Assembly: GCA_021793405.1 (NCBI GenBank)
Contig: JAJYSV010000012.1
Span: forward strand, 1-64,000
Source of the DNA: Acidobacteriota bacterium
Lineage (GTDB): Bacteria; Acidobacteriota; Terriglobia; Terriglobales; Acidobacteriaceae
Length of the DNA: 64,000 bases
Reading direction: 5' to 3'
Under the pieces are notes generated by a model that was not told the origin of the DNA, searched no databases, and saw nothing but the letters and a program-made list of their open reading frames with translations. Below are positions 46,007-56,105 of the stretch, in pieces; the stretch's first letter is position 1; the number at the start of each line of letters is the position of its first letter. The position numbers and the translations under genes are program-made.

Positions 46007-47590
46007 CTATTTTGTTTTGGACATTGCCAATCGGGCATAAATTACCTGTGCTCTCTTGAAGGTAGCGATTATCGCCTGCTGGTCCGCAATAGTCCTGAAC
46101 CCAGCAAGGTTCTGGTAAAATGTAACCTCCTGCTGCATTAACCTCATCATGTATTTCGCATCTTCTGGAACAATTCCAGGATCGTCGCCTACTCGGACAT
46201 AGACGGGGCTGGTATGCGCAAAGTGCACCGTTTCTGTCGGTTTTTCAAATGCGCGAGCCACAAACCACCCAGTATGATTGATTGGGATTGTGATATCCGC
46301 GCTCAGCTTGTGAACATCCGGCGGGGCTATGACCTGCTTCACTATCCTCCCCTTCCAGAGGATCTCTAAGCGGGCAATTGGGCCTAAAGAATATACTTCC
46401 GAATACACTCTTACAAGCCGGGTGGTGTTGCGCGCATCCGTGAAAAATTGAACTGTATCACCGGGTTCATGGCCATTCACAGTCAGGAAAAGCATTGGTC
46501 CATTGGTGGCAAAGCTATGACCCGCTTTGAGGGCATGGAACCACCCATTGTAACTGAACGTACCGGGAAGGTACACATATACTCGGTTGTAGCCCAAAGG
46601 GCTTGGCTTGACTCCTGAGGCCGTACCTGCCGAAACCGCTAGTTTGAAGCCGCAGTTGAGAAGCCTGTAATAAACGTCCATAGCCCAGTACATCCTGCCG
46701 CCGGGAGTACTGTACACAGCCTTGTTCTGGGAGATTGTTCCTCCCCCCAATTCGACGCCATACGGACTGAAGCTGTTATAGACAAGGCCGATCGAATCTA
46801 CTTGGTGCAATGCCACAAGCGCCGCACCGTCCCGCCAAGTAATTTTCTCGGCATCAACATAGCCACCTTGCTTGTGGGTCTGTGTAGTAAATGTTGTGTT
46901 GGGCGGCGCTAATCCGTAACCGTAGAACTCGATCGGCTTCTGCAGGCCGAGTAAGTCGATCGCACCCGGCCCCTCTCCGTTGCGCTCAATCTCCGAGTCG
47001 TAGATAGAATAAACATGGGTTGCATCTACACGGCGAATGGCTGACATATTCGCCGGAGGCTGCAGTGATATAGTTCTGGATATAAATACCCAGTTCGTTA
47101 TAGTAGGAGCAAGGTTTAGATCTTCCGACAAAAGAATCTCCGGCATTTCTCTCCAATTGCGATGGTTGTGCAAATCACCGGAGTACCACCCTCGTGCATT
47201 CATATTGAACCAACGGCTGAGTTCGGCCTTTTCGCGGAGAATCTCACCACCTTTGATTGTAAGTTGGCGTAAATATGGGCGATATTCCGTGCCTCGCTCT
47301 ATTCGCAGAGTATAAGTGCCAGGCGGAAGTTCGATTTCAAAGCTTCCAGCATCGATGAAATCCGATTCGGGAGGTTTCACGTACGTAATTGCACCTGAGG
47401 GTGTCCACCCGTGACCACTGGCGTCGGTGAGATAACACCGTGCATCCACCTTACGCCCTGTTGCTTGATCGATAGTCGTAACTAGGAGATGACCCCATAT
47501 CTGATTGCGCAGGCGAACGGCGCGCTGCGCCGATGTATTTGAGGCAGAAAAGCAAACAAGAACCGCTGCGAGAAATGTCCATTTCTTCAT
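46007..47590 (-). CDS. Secreted CehA/McbA-type protein
   Basis: 527 residues with a Sec signal (WTFLAAVLVCFSASNTSA). An N-terminal carboxypeptidase-regulatory-like beta domain (PPGTYTLRIERGTEYRP) leads into a region with GWYSGDLHNHRNW at about residue 135, the D-L-H-x-H motif of CehA/McbA-type PHP-like metallohydrolases. The C-terminal part is beta-rich. McbA and CehA hydrolyse esters, but the substrates of environmental members are unknown. GGAGG lies five bases before the ATG. It reads in the same direction as the sulfatase downstream (about 210 bases) and may share regulation with it. Confidence 0.75.
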   Translation of the reverse strand: MKKWTFLAAVLVCFSASNTSAQRAVRLRNQIWGHLLVTTIDQATGRKVDARCYLTDASGHGWTPSGAITYVKPPESDFIDAGSFEIELPPGTYTLRIERGTEYRPYLRQLTIKGGEILREKAELSRWFNMNARGWYSGDLHNHRNWREMPEILLSEDLNLAPTITNWVFISRTISLQPPANMSAIRRVDATHVYSIYDSEIERNGEGPGAIDLLGLQKPIEFYGYGLAPPNTTFTTQTHKQGGYVDAEKITWRDGAALVALHQVDSIGLVYNSFSPYGVELGGGTISQNKAVYSTPGGRMYWAMDVYYRLLNCGFKLAVSAGTASGVKPSPLGYNRVYVYLPGTFSYNGWFHALKAGHSFATNGPMLFLTVNGHEPGDTVQFFTDARNTTRLVRVYSEVYSLGPIARLEILWKGRIVKQVIAPPDVHKLSADITIPINHTGWFVARAFEKPTETVHFAHTSPVYVRVGDDPGIVPEDAKYMMRLMQQEVTFYQNLAGFRTIADQQAIIATFKRAQVIYARLAMSKTK

Positions 47591-48041
47591 CGAATCCTCC
47601 GGTTATGAACAAACAGGCAGGTGAGTGATCGAACGACTACATTAGACTCTCATAAAGAAAAGAATTGGAATTAACCCTGTAAAATTTTGTCCACATAGAC
47701 AGTCCAAACTACTCACTAAATCCGAGAGACTCCATCGGGAGGAATTCCCAATTGATTCGGAGTGATGTTCGGCTGCCAATTAATACTTAACTTCGCTTCG
47801 GGGATGGGGTATGAAACTTGCGCTATTCGTATCGAATTAAACTCATAGATTTCTGGAAGTGGCTCCTTTGAAGCGAAATGCGATGCCCGAGCCCAGGATC
47901 AGATGCAATGGATAAGTCCAAACTTCAAGACCGCTGTCAGCATACCCATCCATCAGCGCGCGCCGGCCGTCGTCGGCGCGCGCGATTGCGGTGCGAAGGC
48001 CGGACCAGCCCCGATGCAGCGGATAGAAGAGAGATCCTCCC
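47591..48041. other. Intergenic region with a gene-tail remnant
   Basis: About 450 bases. Besides the remnant at 47716-47898 there is a 73-codon frame on the minus strand (47843-48064) without recognisable content, taken as chance. The CehA/McbA promoter should be at the low-coordinate end. Confidence 0.4.
47716..47898 (-). pseudogene. Possible C-terminal remnant of an outer-membrane SusD/RagB-like lipoprotein
   Basis: An unstarted minus-strand frame of about 60 codons ending at TAG (47716-47718). It reads YEFNSIRIAQVSYPIPEAKL, then a Trp/Asn/Pro-rich segment, and resembles the common end of SusD/RagB glycan-binding lipoproteins (a YPIPxxE motif followed by an Asn-rich tail). Nothing of the preceding 400 or more residues remains. 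Seen only by eye; the match is short. Confidence 0.3.
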
Positions 48042-50921
48042 TTATTTTGCAGAACTTTGCGCAAGTGAGGAGGTGCTCACATCCTGCAACTGCGCGGTTC
48101 CGCGGGCAACTTCGCTCTGATAACTTGCCAGGTGCGCCGTGATCGAATGCTGCCAGTTCTCGCCAAGAATTTTGGCAATCTTCGTTTTATCCTCGGGAGT
48201 GATTGCGTCTTTCATCTTGTACACCGCTTCGACCGCCTTGGGGAGTTCCTGATGAAAGTGCGTGAGCTCCTGCGAAGCAGTCTCCGGATGATAGGTCAAG
48301 CGGTCACCGGTCTGCATGACATCGACCAGCGAATCGGGCGACCATGCCAGCGGAAACGTTTGGTTTAGCGTGTCATAAGCCTCGCGCAAACGCGTCATAT
48401 CTCCCGCGAAACCGTCCAACTCCGCGCGTCGGCGAATCAGAGCCATCGGTCGCTCCACATGGATCACGACTGGCTCGGCCGTGGAAATGCTTGGCAATGT
48501 GATGACCGTGGTCAAGGTGTTCCCTTCAAAATGCCATCCGGTAGCTCCGCTTACAGTCATGTACTTAAGCGCCATGCCATTTGCAGTTACCGACGCGGGT
48601 GGCCAGTCTCCAGGGAGCCGAAGTTCGTATGCACGAGCGTGCAACATTCCAGGGTAGCTGCCGCGCACAGGATCCACGGTGACGATCGTGTCCCCATCTC
48701 TCTGCCGCGCATGGATCGTGGTCCACGCGGCCTCATTCTGCTGGTATCCACGCCCGTTATCTCCTGCGTCCTCATACACCGTGTACTGCGAGGAGCTTCC
48801 GGGAGGTTGCGGAAACACCGTCAGGATCAAAGGGTCCACAGGCTTTTCGCCGATGTAGCTCATCGGCGGGGCCATGGGAACAATGGCGCCTTCCGGCACA
48901 TACACGGGAATTTGAGAGATGGAGAATTTGCGCTCAACTTGTATCGGTCCAGTGAAGTGCCTGCCTGTTTCCCATTCAATCCAGTTTCCCTTGGGTAGCC
49001 AGATCGACTCTGTCGCCAATTGCGACACGGAATCCACTGGAGTGGTTACAGGGGCAACCAGCATCTCCCTGCCAAATTGATATTCATTTTTCGAGTTGTA
49101 TGCCTCAGCGGCTTCCGGCCAGTTGTAATAGAGCGGCCGCAAAAATGCCACGCCAGTGTCATAGGTGCGGCGGGCTTCCGTATAGATGTATGGGACCAGC
49201 GCATATCTCAGTTGGAAAGTATTCCGCATTATGCCCGAATACGGCTCGGGATATGCCCAGATGCGACGCTCGGCTTCAGGATTTTTGGTGGTATGCGTGC
49301 GCAAAACTGGAGCAAATGCTCCAAACTGTACCCAACGCGTGTACAGCTCCGGATCGACCGCGCCAGGCATGTGGCCCCCGATGTCATGGCTCCAATAGGC
49401 ATACCCGACGTTGGCCGCAGTCGCTGTAAACCAGGGCTGGAAAGCCAGCGAGGACCAAACCGAAATAGTGTCGCCCGAGAAGCCAATCTGATACCGATGT
49501 TCCCCCAGGCCGCCCCAGCGATTTAACATGAGCGGTCGCTTTCCCTCGCGCGCCTGGTCACTGAAGAAAACGTAGCCGAGCCAGAACGTCGGGTTTACGT
49601 TAGGGATCTTTGTATAGTTCTGCTGTTGCCAGTCCAGCCACCAAAAATTGACTCCCTGTTTTTCCAGCGGGTGCAGCACAATATCAAAATAGTTGTCGGC
49701 AAATTTCCTGTTCGTAATATCGAAAGGCACATATTTCTCGGTCGCCGGATCGATGCCCATGGCGCGTGCCATCTGCGGATAACTTGTTTCCCATGGCTCA
49801 ATGCCGCCCGCAGGATGGAGGTTCAGCGTCACCTTCAGTCCTTCCCGATGAATGTTATTCAGGAATGCCGCGGGGTCCGGGAACAACAGTTTGTTCCAAC
49901 CGTAGCCAGTCCATCCCAGAGGCTGACCGGACTGGTCCTTTTTCGTGCTCCACCAGCTCTGTCGGAACGTTGGATGCCAGCCCATATCGATCACCAGCAC
50001 GTTCAACGGGGTGTCGTTTTGGTGAAAACCTCGAACGAGGTTATTGAGTTCCTGGTCCGTGTACGCCCAATAGCGGGACCACCACGTACCGAAGACGAAG
50101 CGGGGCGGCAGCGGAATCCGGCCCGCAACCTTTACGAAGTCGCCCAGCGCCTGTCTGTAGCGGTGCCCGTAGCCGAAAAAATACCAATCCTGATGGTCGC
50201 CTGTAGGCCGCGGGATTACCCATGGCCACGGGCTGTTTTCTCCTTGTTTGAACTGGAAATCTGTGGAATCGAATAGCGGACGATTGGAATCGTCAACCAC
50301 CACCCAACCCTGTCGCGAAACCAGACCCTGGCCGATCGGCTCCTTGGTCTGATTGCCCCGCGCGCCATCCAGCGTGCGTGTCGTGCCTTGAAGGTTTCCC
50401 GTGTCCGGCGTACCCGGATGCCACATCACCTGTCTCCCATCCAACCGGAAACTTACCTGGAGATCGTTCGGCGTGAACTTCCCATTACCACCCGGCGCAA
50501 GCGTGTAGAGGAGTGTCAACTGGTCCGTTTTCAGAGTCAGTCTTTGGCCACGGACGCTCTGCGCAACCATGTGTGTAAAAGTCGGCACCGGCATGTTCCG
50601 GTTCAGAAAAACGAACGTGGCGTGATCTTCAAATTTTCCATCCGCTGCCCACTCCATGCGGATCATGCTCGGAGTCAATACCGTAAATCGGGCATTGCCG
50701 AGAATCACGACCGCCTTGGGATTCGCGACTGGATCGTACAGTCCGGCAGGATGTGTTTCTGCCGAAGAGAAATTCGATTGCTGGCCAGCCGGAGAGGGAT
50801 TCGTCTGTCCCTGGCTTTTCAACGAGCAGAGGCCAAGACACAACAAGAGCGCGGGTAGGATGTATGTTTGGAGGTGACATTGAAGCTGCGTATTTCGAGT
50901 ACTTCGAGGGATGGATGTCAT
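48042..50921 (-). CDS. Glycoside hydrolase family 31 alpha-glucosidase-like enzyme
   Basis: A 959-residue secreted enzyme with an N-terminal signal (LPALLLCLGLCSLKSQG). It has the GH31 beta-sandwich, then the barrel with FGTWWSRYWAYTD and VLVIDMGWH, the nucleophile Asp in FWWLDWQQ and the acid Asp in GFSGDTISVWSS, followed by C-terminal beta domains and about 130 extra helical residues at the end. The WWLDWQ form occurs in GH31 members other than the classical alpha-glucosidases (WIDMNE), so alpha-xylosidase or another alpha-glycosidase is possible. Divergent from the M61 peptidase gene. Confidence 0.87.
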   Translation of the reverse strand: MTSIPRSTRNTQLQCHLQTYILPALLLCLGLCSLKSQGQTNPSPAGQQSNFSSAETHPAGLYDPVANPKAVVILGNARFTVLTPSMIRMEWAADGKFEDHATFVFLNRNMPVPTFTHMVAQSVRGQRLTLKTDQLTLLYTLAPGGNGKFTPNDLQVSFRLDGRQVMWHPGTPDTGNLQGTTRTLDGARGNQTKEPIGQGLVSRQGWVVVDDSNRPLFDSTDFQFKQGENSPWPWVIPRPTGDHQDWYFFGYGHRYRQALGDFVKVAGRIPLPPRFVFGTWWSRYWAYTDQELNNLVRGFHQNDTPLNVLVIDMGWHPTFRQSWWSTKKDQSGQPLGWTGYGWNKLLFPDPAAFLNNIHREGLKVTLNLHPAGGIEPWETSYPQMARAMGIDPATEKYVPFDITNRKFADNYFDIVLHPLEKQGVNFWWLDWQQQNYTKIPNVNPTFWLGYVFFSDQAREGKRPLMLNRWGGLGEHRYQIGFSGDTISVWSSLAFQPWFTATAANVGYAYWSHDIGGHMPGAVDPELYTRWVQFGAFAPVLRTHTTKNPEAERRIWAYPEPYSGIMRNTFQLRYALVPYIYTEARRTYDTGVAFLRPLYYNWPEAAEAYNSKNEYQFGREMLVAPVTTPVDSVSQLATESIWLPKGNWIEWETGRHFTGPIQVERKFSISQIPVYVPEGAIVPMAPPMSYIGEKPVDPLILTVFPQPPGSSSQYTVYEDAGDNGRGYQQNEAAWTTIHARQRDGDTIVTVDPVRGSYPGMLHARAYELRLPGDWPPASVTANGMALKYMTVSGATGWHFEGNTLTTVITLPSISTAEPVVIHVERPMALIRRRAELDGFAGDMTRLREAYDTLNQTFPLAWSPDSLVDVMQTGDRLTYHPETASQELTHFHQELPKAVEAVYKMKDAITPEDKTKIAKILGENWQHSITAHLASYQSEVARGTAQLQDVSTSSLAQSSAK

Positions 50922-51085
50922 CGGCCACCCGAGTATAACTCAGCCGAAGACAGCATTGTTCGTAGTCACGATTGCCTGCTGCGCGACCAAACCAGGCGAA
51001 TATTTTTTGAAGCTGCTGGCTCGAATCAGAATGTCGGCGAGCCGTGCGCGGCATTCCCACTCCCATAGGATTTACACTCATTGTC

Positions 51086-53062
51086 ATGATGCGTTTCCCT
51101 TCCCTGGTGCTGTTGGCCTCTGGTTTCTTCGCCTCCTGCGCTCTGGCACAGACAGCGCATCAGCCGCAACCGGAGCCTGTCCCGATGCCGCCGCCCATAG
51201 TGGCGCCGATTGACAAACCATATATAGGTCCGATCCGCCTGACAGTCGACCTAAGCAATAATGTGGACCGGGTCGAGAAGGTGCATGAAGAGATTCCGGT
51301 CGTGCCTGGCGCCAAACAGATGGTGCTGCTCTATCCGGAATGGATTCCGGGCGATCATGAGCCCGCGGGACCCATTGAGAGCCTGGCTGGCATCGTCACT
51401 ACCGTGGACGGAAAGCGCGTGCAGTGGGTGCGCGACCGCGTCAACATATACGCGTTCCACGTTCCACTCGGAGAGAGTGCGAAGACCATCGGTCTGGATT
51501 TCGATTACCTGTCTCCAATTAAGCCCAGCGCAGGACGTATCGAGATTTCAAATGCCATCGCCGATCTCGAATGGAACGAGGTCGTGATGTACCCCGCAGG
51601 GTATTTCTCGCGCGACATTCCCGTCGACACCGCACTGAAGTTGCCGAGCGGGTGGAAATACGCCACAGCACTTGAAACCACCTCCACTCAGGGTGACACG
51701 ATCCAGTTCGAGCGGACGCCGCTCAACACCCTGCTGGACTCTCCGCTGTACGCGGGCCTTTACTATAGTCGCGTCGATCTCTCCCCAACTTCAACTGACA
51801 TCGTGCATCTGAACATCTTTGCCGATGCGCCAGAAGACCTTAAGATGACCCCGGAGGAACTTGCCGAGCATAAGAATCTCGTCATGGAGGCTGACAAGCT
51901 CTACGGCTCGCACCATTACAAGCACTATGACTTCCTGCTGCTGCTCAGCGACAAGGTAGGAGGAGTTGGACTGGAGCACCACCAGTCGAGCGAGGATGGC
52001 CTGCACGCAAACTACCTGTCTGATTGGCCTCACGGCATTACGGACCGGGACCTGTTGGCGCACGAATACACACACTCGTGGAACGGGAAATTTCGCCGGC
52101 CGGCCGACCTCTGGACGCCGAATTTCAACGTGCCCATGCGCGACGACCTGCTCTGGGTCTACGAGGGCATGACGCAGTACTGGGGCAACGTACTGACCGC
52201 GCGGGCAGGTATGCGGACGCCAGAGCATACGCGTGACCTCTTCGCCCGCGTGGCCGCAAACTTTGCCGTCAATCCCGGTCGCGACTGGCGTCCGCTTGTC
52301 GATACTACCAACCAGCCCATCATCTCGGAGCGCCGTCCGGTCAGCTGGGTCAGCTATCAGCGGCCGGAAGACTATTACACTGAAGGTGAGCTAATTTGGC
52401 TGGATGCGGATACAAAGATTCGCGAGCTGACTGGCGGCAAGAAATCGCTCGACGATTTCTGCAAGAAATTTCTCGGCGTCTATAACGGAAGCATGATCAC
52501 CGACCAGTACACACTCGCCGATGTGGTGAACGACCTGAATGACGTCGCTCCCTACGACTGGAAGTCGTTCTTTCAGAAACGGGTCTACGACCTGCACCCT
52601 CCAGTCCCCATGAACGGGTTTACGCAGGGCGGCTACAAACTCGTCTACACGGACCAGCCGATTGAGTGGATCGAGAAAGAGCAAGCAATGCGCGGGTATG
52701 CGGATTTCTCCACTTCCCTGGGCATTTCGATGGGTTCGCGCCGCGGGCACGCCCCCTCCGGCATCATCTCCAACGTGTGGTGGGGCAGCCCCGCATTCAA
52801 GGCGGGCGTCACACCTAATATGGAAATCATATCGGTGAACGGTACGGCCTTTACAGCCAAGGTGCTCAAGGATGCGATCCTGGCGGCGGAAACGGATAAG
52901 AAACCGCTGCAGTTACAATTTCGCGACGGCAAGCAATTCAAAACGATCGCCATACCGTACTATGACGGCATGCGCTATCCGTCGCTCCAGCGTGTCGACG
53001 GCAATCCCGACCGGCTGGACGACATTCTCGCCCCCAGCAAGAGCCCGCTCCCGGCCATGTAA
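51086..53062 (+). CDS. M61 family metallopeptidase with PDZ domain
   Basis: About 658 residues from the ATG pair at 51086/51089, which gives a clean signal peptide (RFPSLVLLASGFFASCALAQ). A beta-rich N-terminal domain is followed by a thermolysin-like catalytic domain with the zinc motif HEYTH at about residue 326 and the third ligand in WVYEGMTQYW about 33 residues later. A C-terminal PDZ domain (GIISNVWWGSPAFKAGVTPNMEIISVNG) ends the protein, the usual glycyl-aminopeptidase layout. It is periplasmic or secreted. A longer frame from 51044 would mask the signal peptide. Confidence 0.9.
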   Translation: MMRFPSLVLLASGFFASCALAQTAHQPQPEPVPMPPPIVAPIDKPYIGPIRLTVDLSNNVDRVEKVHEEIPVVPGAKQMVLLYPEWIPGDHEPAGPIESLAGIVTTVDGKRVQWVRDRVNIYAFHVPLGESAKTIGLDFDYLSPIKPSAGRIEISNAIADLEWNEVVMYPAGYFSRDIPVDTALKLPSGWKYATALETTSTQGDTIQFERTPLNTLLDSPLYAGLYYSRVDLSPTSTDIVHLNIFADAPEDLKMTPEELAEHKNLVMEADKLYGSHHYKHYDFLLLLSDKVGGVGLEHHQSSEDGLHANYLSDWPHGITDRDLLAHEYTHSWNGKFRRPADLWTPNFNVPMRDDLLWVYEGMTQYWGNVLTARAGMRTPEHTRDLFARVAANFAVNPGRDWRPLVDTTNQPIISERRPVSWVSYQRPEDYYTEGELIWLDADTKIRELTGGKKSLDDFCKKFLGVYNGSMITDQYTLADVVNDLNDVAPYDWKSFFQKRVYDLHPPVPMNGFTQGGYKLVYTDQPIEWIEKEQAMRGYADFSTSLGISMGSRRGHAPSGIISNVWWGSPAFKAGVTPNMEIISVNGTAFTAKVLKDAILAAETDKKPLQLQFRDGKQFKTIAIPYYDGMRYPSLQRVDGNPDRLDDILAPSKSPLPAM

Positions 53063-53691
53063 TGGATCCGGCACGCGCCAGACCTTCTTGAGTTTTTGGC
53101 AAGGGTGCGAAGCGTGTCTGTGCGAGAGTGAACTTGCTGCTGAAGGGGACAGGCGCCGATGTAATTGACAAGCAGGGAGTCCATGGCATCCCAACGCCAA
53201 AGCCCAGATTTGTGACTGATGGTGCGCACACGGTCTAGCCGGATGATTAGGGGGTCGGGTCGCCCGCGGATAGCTGACGAGTGACCTTGAGAGCCTGTTC
53301 GAACATAATGGACCAGAGCATCGAAGTAGCCTTCATCCCGGAAGCCGACAGCGGTGGAGAAACAAGCAGCACTTTCACAATAAGACACCATCAGTTCTGC
53401 GAGACCTGCGTTCGCGAGGGCACATTTTTCTTGTCCTGGAGGAAGCCATGCTGGTCGTGGATTCCTGCCGTATCGGGAGCAATTGTGGATGCGCTGAGAC
53501 AAGCCGCGCAACGAGGCGGGGATGCGAAGCTGGTCGACCCTTCGCCATCAAGACGTTGAAGATGGTCGGCATTCTGAATATGTTTACGGTGTATCCATCT
53601 GAAGCCAGCGCCGTAGCTGCCTGCGGCGGTTTAGCCGCGGACGCGCGGACGCGCCCGGATCCTTCTCAGGATCGGGTCGGACACCCACTAT
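53063..53691. other. Intergenic region between convergent genes, no gene seen
   Basis: About 630 bases between the M61 stop and the disrupted kinase stop. Several open frames of 60-178 codons occur on both strands with unnatural composition and no recognisable motif. I see no repeats or hairpins worth naming. Confidence 0.4.
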
Positions 53692-54696
53692 CTAACTGTG
53701 ATGACGCGACAGAAGCAGCATCGCCACGAACAGAAGAATGGGAATCAGCGCCAGGGCTGAATACAAGAGCACATTGCGGGACACCGGCGACCGGGATTTC
53801 TTCCAATGGGTCAACTCGGCACGATCGGCAACACCGACCTGGTCCAGATGCTCCAGATCCAAAGCAAAAGCCTGGGCTGAGGGATAGCGATTTTTCGGCT
53901 CACGTTCGATGGCGCGATACAGCACCTTCTGCAGTTGAGGAGTGACGCTAGGCTCGGCGACGCGCGGCGGAAGAGGGTGGTTGATCAGGCGATCATTCAT
54001 GACTGCCAACGGTGAAGGGCCGGTGAAAGGGGTTTTGCCGGACAACATTTCGTAGAGCATAATCCCCACCGCATATAAGTCCGATCGCGCATCGCCACGC
54101 TTGCCTTTGACCTGTTCTGGAGCGATGTAGTCCGGGGTGCCCAGCGCTTGCGTATATCCGGTGTAGGTCAGGCGCTTGGCGCCTTCGATCGAAGCGATAC
54201 CGAAGTCGATCAGCTTAACATTGTCGTGATCGTCGACCATGATGTTTTCCGGCTTCAGATCGCGATGGACAACGCCGTGATTATGGATGTAATCGAGCGC
54301 CCGCAGGATTCCCAGCGTGATCTTGATGGCTCGCTCCGGGGCCAGCTTACCCTCTGCCGAGAGGATTTGGCGCAGAAGTCGGCCCTCGCACCATTCCATC
54401 ACCATATAAATGCCGGAACGATGATCATCGGCGTAAATCTTCATCACATTGGGGTGGTTCAATGTAGTGCCGATCTCTTCTTCGCGCCTGAACCGATCGG
54501 CTCGAACCGGGTCCTGTTCGAGCGGCCATGTGGGGAATTTTGATGGCGACCTGGCGGCCATCACGCATGTCGATAGCGCGGTAAATAGAGGCCATGCCGC
54601 TGCCAGCCGCCGCCGATTCAATGCGGTAGTGGTCCAGTTCCTGGCCCGGCGAAACTTGCCTGGATCGCTGGGCTGGCCAAAGAGGACGTCCAGCAT
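53692..54696 (-). pseudogene. Ser/Thr kinase with PP2C-like leader and two compensating frame changes
   Basis: A paralogue of the intact kinase at 54906-55898. The open frame starts at ATG 54696 behind GGAAGG and opens MLDVLFGQPSDPGKF, which matches the first 15 residues of the PP2C gene at 58076 (11 identical), not any kinase. The next segment encodes a normal ATP-binding lobe (GQELDHYRIE to VAIKIPHMA) but one base out, readable only in the frame that is open from 54721. The original frame becomes kinase-like again at LEQDPVRADRF and continues with HRDLKPEN, DFG and a C-terminal membrane helix. Read straight through, the product lacks the glycine loop and catalytic lysine, so it would be a dead or non-ATP-binding kinase. 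Sequencing errors could explain it. Confidence 0.8.
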
Positions 54697-54905
54697 AATG
54701 ACCTTCCGCGTGGAATGGCATGGCAGACGGACAGAGGCGACGAATTGCGCCCTATTGTGGCAATTTTTGCCGACTAATACCCGATTACACTTCGGATAGA
54801 ATCCCGGCAGCTAGAGTTCGTCACCGCCTCTGCGTAGAGTAATTATTGACCCTTAGCGTACTTATAAATTCTTTATACACACGCTGATACCATGAGGAGG
54901 ATCAG

Positions 54906-55898
54906 ATGGAGAACGTAAGCCCGATGAGTCTTACTGCTTTTGAATCCGGCCAGGAATTCGACCACTACCGCATCGAAGCTGCGGTGGCCGAGAGCGGGAT
55001 GGCTTCCATCTTTAGGGCAACCGATCTACTGAACGGACGCCAGGTCGCCATCAAGATTCCGCATTTTGCGATGGAGGCAGATCCAGCACTGTTTGACCGT
55101 TTCAAGCGCGAGGAGGAAATTGGAGTGGCGCTCGACCACCCCAATGTTATGAGAATCTTTTCCGACGACCAGCGCTCGCGGCCGTACATCGTCATGGAGT
55201 GGGTGAACGGTCGTCTACTGCGCCAGATATTGTCGGAGGAAGGCAAGTTGCCGACCGAGCGGGCAATCACGATCACGTTGGGAATCCTGAAGGCTCTTGA
55301 TTATATCCATAAACACGGCGTGGTTCATCGCGACCTGAAGCCTGAGAACATCATGATCGACGACAAGGACAACATCAAGCTGATTGACTTTGGGATCGCT
55401 TCCAAAGAAGGCGCTAAGCGGCTGACCTATGCAGGCTTCACGCAGGCATTAGGGACTCCCAATTACATTTCCCCGGAACAGGTCAAAGGCAAGCGCGGGG
55501 ATGCGCGCTCGGACCTCTATTCAGTCGGGGTCATGCTCTATGAAATGCTCTCTGGCAAAACGCCCTTTTCCGGCCCGTCACCCCTGGCGGTTATGAATGA
55601 CCGCCTGATCAACCATCCCTTGCCGCCGCGCGAGGCGGAGCCCAGTATCAGCCCGCAGTTGCAGGAAGTGCTCTACCGCGCCCTGGAGCGCGAGCCGCGG
55701 AACCGTTACCCGTCAGCCCATGCTTTTGCACTGGATCTGGAACATCTGGGTCAGGTTGGCGTGGCGGAACGGATTGAGTTGACGGATTGGAGACACCGCC
55801 GCTCCACCCGGTCACGGAAGGTCCTCTATTACGCGGCTCTCGCGTTGCTTCCGTTTCTCCTGTTCCTGATCATGGTGCTTCTAGCGCGCCATCGCTAG
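54906..55898 (+). CDS. Membrane-anchored Ser/Thr protein kinase
   Basis: 330 residues: Hanks-type kinase domain at about 18-275, then one C-terminal membrane helix (VLYYAALALLPFLLFLIMVLLA) with almost nothing beyond, so no periplasmic sensor. Catalytic Lys in VAIK (residue 50), HRDLKPEN near 140, DFG near 161 and GTPNYISPEQ are intact. The glycine loop is weak (VAESGMASIF instead of GxGxxG). AGGAGG lies five bases before the ATG. Divergent from the disrupted paralogue and followed by a permease and a PP2C phosphatase; likely substrates are unknown. Confidence 0.93.
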   Translation: MENVSPMSLTAFESGQEFDHYRIEAAVAESGMASIFRATDLLNGRQVAIKIPHFAMEADPALFDRFKREEEIGVALDHPNVMRIFSDDQRSRPYIVMEWVNGRLLRQILSEEGKLPTERAITITLGILKALDYIHKHGVVHRDLKPENIMIDDKDNIKLIDFGIASKEGAKRLTYAGFTQALGTPNYISPEQVKGKRGDARSDLYSVGVMLYEMLSGKTPFSGPSPLAVMNDRLINHPLPPREAEPSISPQLQEVLYRALEREPRNRYPSAHAFALDLEHLGQVGVAERIELTDWRHRRSTRSRKVLYYAALALLPFLLFLIMVLLARHR

Positions 55899-56105
55899 GC
55901 TTAAAACATTTTCTGACGCCAGTCTCGCCAAATCTTCATGAATTCCTCATAGGTATTTTGCGTTCATAGTAGGTATCCGGCAGACAAAACATTCCGCCGC
56001 TGATTCCAACCAGGATCCAATGGCATGGAATGGCCGAGGCGCATCTGGCCTGGCGACTCCACGGACAAGACTACTTGAGTATCTCGAACCACCAGGAGAA
56101 TGATC

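Noticed and set aside
52975-53511. 178-codon minus-strand frame after the M61 gene
   Set aside because: Overlaps the M61 3' end, no ribosome site, arginine/serine-rich noise-like composition and no motif.
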